This document shows positions 52,100 to 53,082 of a stretch of 53,082 bases of DNA, piece by piece; the stretch's first letter is position 1, and each line of letters starts with the position of its first letter. Source of the stretch: an uncultured Desulfuromonadales bacterium (GTDB taxonomy: Bacteria > Desulfobacterota > Desulfuromonadia > Geobacterales > CAIOGM01); the NCBI GenBank assembly GCA_903929485.1, contig CAIYUY010000040.1, positions 1 to 53,082 of the forward strand. The letters are read 5' to 3'. Under the pieces are notes generated by a model that saw nothing but the letters and a program-made list of their open reading frames with translations, did not search any database and was not told the origin of the DNA. The position numbers and the translations under genes were made by a program.

Positions 52100-53082
52100 C
52101 TACTCCTTCTCAAATCGATACAGCGCAAACGGCAAGGAAGCATGCTCCACGCCTAGGGGCAGGAGGTGTTTACTCGCTACGAAGCGGACGGGGGCAAAGA
52201 CCAGATGCCGTTTGTCCTTCCCCGTGGCGGCGATCTTCTCCGCCAGGGTCAGCGTCAAGGCTGCGTCGCGTGACTTGAGCCAATCGAGGTCGGGGCGATA
52301 GATGAGCCATACATGGAAGCTGGGGCTTTCGCCAAGATACCAGTCGGCAATATCGGCGTCATCCGTAGGGGCGACCGGCCGGTCGCCCTTACATGCCATT
52401 CCGGTGGCGGTGTGAAACAGCCAGGCGCCAAGGCTGCGATAATCGGGAAGATGCTCCCCGGTCAGGAGCTTATCCAGGTCCAGGGGTGGACCGAGTTCGC
52501 AGTAGGTAAAACCACCTCCCAGCCCTTCCGTCCGCTGGCTTATCTTCTTTTCACCCACCACCAGCAGAGTATCGTCTTTGAGCGTCTTGCTGATGTTGTC
52601 GAAGCGCTTGCCCTTGATCTGCTCGATATGATCGATTTCCAGCAGCAGCTTAGGCACGGTTTTGAGGGTGGAGAAGCTCAGTTTCTTGCGGAAAAGTTCT
52701 TCCCTCTGCGTCCCGACGTACTCGTAACCGTTGATCACCCGGCGTACCCGCTCGGCGGTCAAGGCGTCTGCGTACTCCTCGCACTCCACCAGGATGAACT
52801 TTCGGTTTCCGGCATCCTTGGCATTGAGAGAGAGAACTGCGTGGGCGGTCGTGCCGGAACCGGCGAAGGAATCGAGAACTATCGAATCGCTGTCGGTGGC
52901 AAGTTGGAGGACTCGCTCAATCAGTCTGGTCGGCTTGGGAGTGACAAAAACATCCGCTGAAGACTCGAAATTCAGGATTGCGAGGAGCTCTTTCTTGGCG
53001 TCCTGGGTGTGCCCGACATCATCGTAGAACCAGAGGGTTTGCGGGACGACCCCTTGTTTGACTTCGGAGAGGAAGCGCTTGA
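52100..53082 (-). CDS. mod: Type III restriction-modification system DNA methyltransferase (Mod), 5' end outside window
   Basis: The last 327 residues of an adenine-specific methyltransferase of the beta class. The SAM-binding motif I is DSFAGSGTTAHAVL, then KFILVECEEYAD. Before it, VKQGVVPQTLWFYDDVGHTQDAKKEL is the usual type III Mod stretch. The catalytic NPPY motif must lie to the right of the window. Mod gives target recognition and methylation and is needed by Res for cutting. An in-frame palindromic repeat (52365-52392) inserts CKGDRPVAPTD. The coding frame runs through the window edge with no start inside it. Confidence 0.92.
   Translation of the reverse strand, partial: KRFLSEVKQGVVPQTLWFYDDVGHTQDAKKELLAILNFESSADVFVTPKPTRLIERVLQLATDSDSIVLDSFAGSGTTAHAVLSLNAKDAGNRKFILVECEEYADALTAERVRRVINGYEYVGTQREELFRKKLSFSTLKTVPKLLLEIDHIEQIKGKRFDNISKTLKDDTLLVVGEKKISQRTEGLGGGFTYCELGPPLDLDKLLTGEHLPDYRSLGAWLFHTATGMACKGDRPVAPTDDADIADWYLGESPSFHVWLIYRPDLDWLKSRDAALTLTLAEKIAATGKDKRHLVFAPVRFVASKHLLPLGVEHASLPFALYRFEKE
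52365..52392. repeat. GTAGGGGCGACC palindrome in frame inside mod
   Basis: GGGCGACCGGCCGGTCGCCC is a perfect 20-bp palindrome flanked by GTAG and TTAC. It encodes CKGDRPVAPTD in the Mod C-terminal part. Confidence 0.8.

Noticed and set aside
52100-52789. A separate 229-residue gene at the right end
   Set aside because: Its apparent start is a GTG inside KFILVECEEYAD. The same frame continues through motif I of a Mod methyltransferase to the window edge, so it is only the C-terminal part of mod.

Overview
The window reads as a stretch of chromosome from a Desulfuromonadia/Geobacterales-type deltaproteobacterium. This is inferred from the large number of PAS/CHASE sensor proteins, a poly-HAMP chemoreceptor, sigma-54-type promoters, a SAM-I riboswitch in front of a metB/metC-like pair, and the mix of housekeeping genes (moaC, mogA, glnE, mtnA, hflX, nfu, aspA, rlmKL, sfsA). 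No rRNA, tRNA, CRISPR array, transposase or phage gene was seen. Most genes lie on the minus strand.

Layout. 1-5.7 kb (minus): moaC, mogA, an ABC-F ATPase, a CHASE-PAS histidine kinase and the start of a response regulator. 5.7-6.3 kb: a long regulatory gap. 6.3-11.9 kb (plus): a giant poly-HAMP chemoreceptor, a small PstS-like periplasmic protein and a porin. 12.1-23.6 kb (minus): a histidine kinase with the same sensor module as the chemoreceptor, glnE, a DUF1016/YhcG nuclease, a type IIG restriction-modification enzyme and mtnA. 23.6-33.6 kb (minus): hflX, nfu, aspA, a ferritin-like protein, a MidA-type methyltransferase, a NarL/NarX-type two-component pair and rlmKL. 33.9-35.1 kb: a divergent pair with a DeoR-like regulator. 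35.1-43.4 kb (minus): a signalling island of three GGDEF proteins, an orphan PAS protein and a sigma-54 activator. 43.5-47.8 kb: a small monooxygenase, a small unknown protein, the SAM riboswitch, two trans-sulfuration enzymes and a TetR regulator. 47.8-53.1 kb (minus): sfsA, an unknown gene and a type III restriction-modification locus cut by the window edge.

Most interesting system. The sigma-54 activator (41791-43377) carries the same PAS domain as the three diguanylate cyclases downstream of it. Each cyclase gene has a -24/-12-type promoter in its leader. One of them (upstream of the gene starting at 36788) is nearly identical in sequence and layout to a -24/-12 element in front of the poly-HAMP chemoreceptor operon 30 kb away: at both sites a TGTCC-N6-GGACA palindrome lies upstream and another lies about 45 bp downstream of the -12 element. 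This suggests a small regulon joining chemotaxis-type sensing, a porin/binding-protein pair and c-di-GMP synthesis.

A second theme is small repeats. Short GTAGGGGCGA-type palindromes and G/C-rich hairpins are inserted in frame inside all three restriction-modification genes examined (type IIG, Res, Mod) and also lie between genes. Two copies of a MITE-like element of 113-125 bp with 22-26 bp terminal inverted repeats are present. Heptamer tandem repeats of several sequences sit at gene boundaries, and one of them appears to have removed the normal start of hflX.
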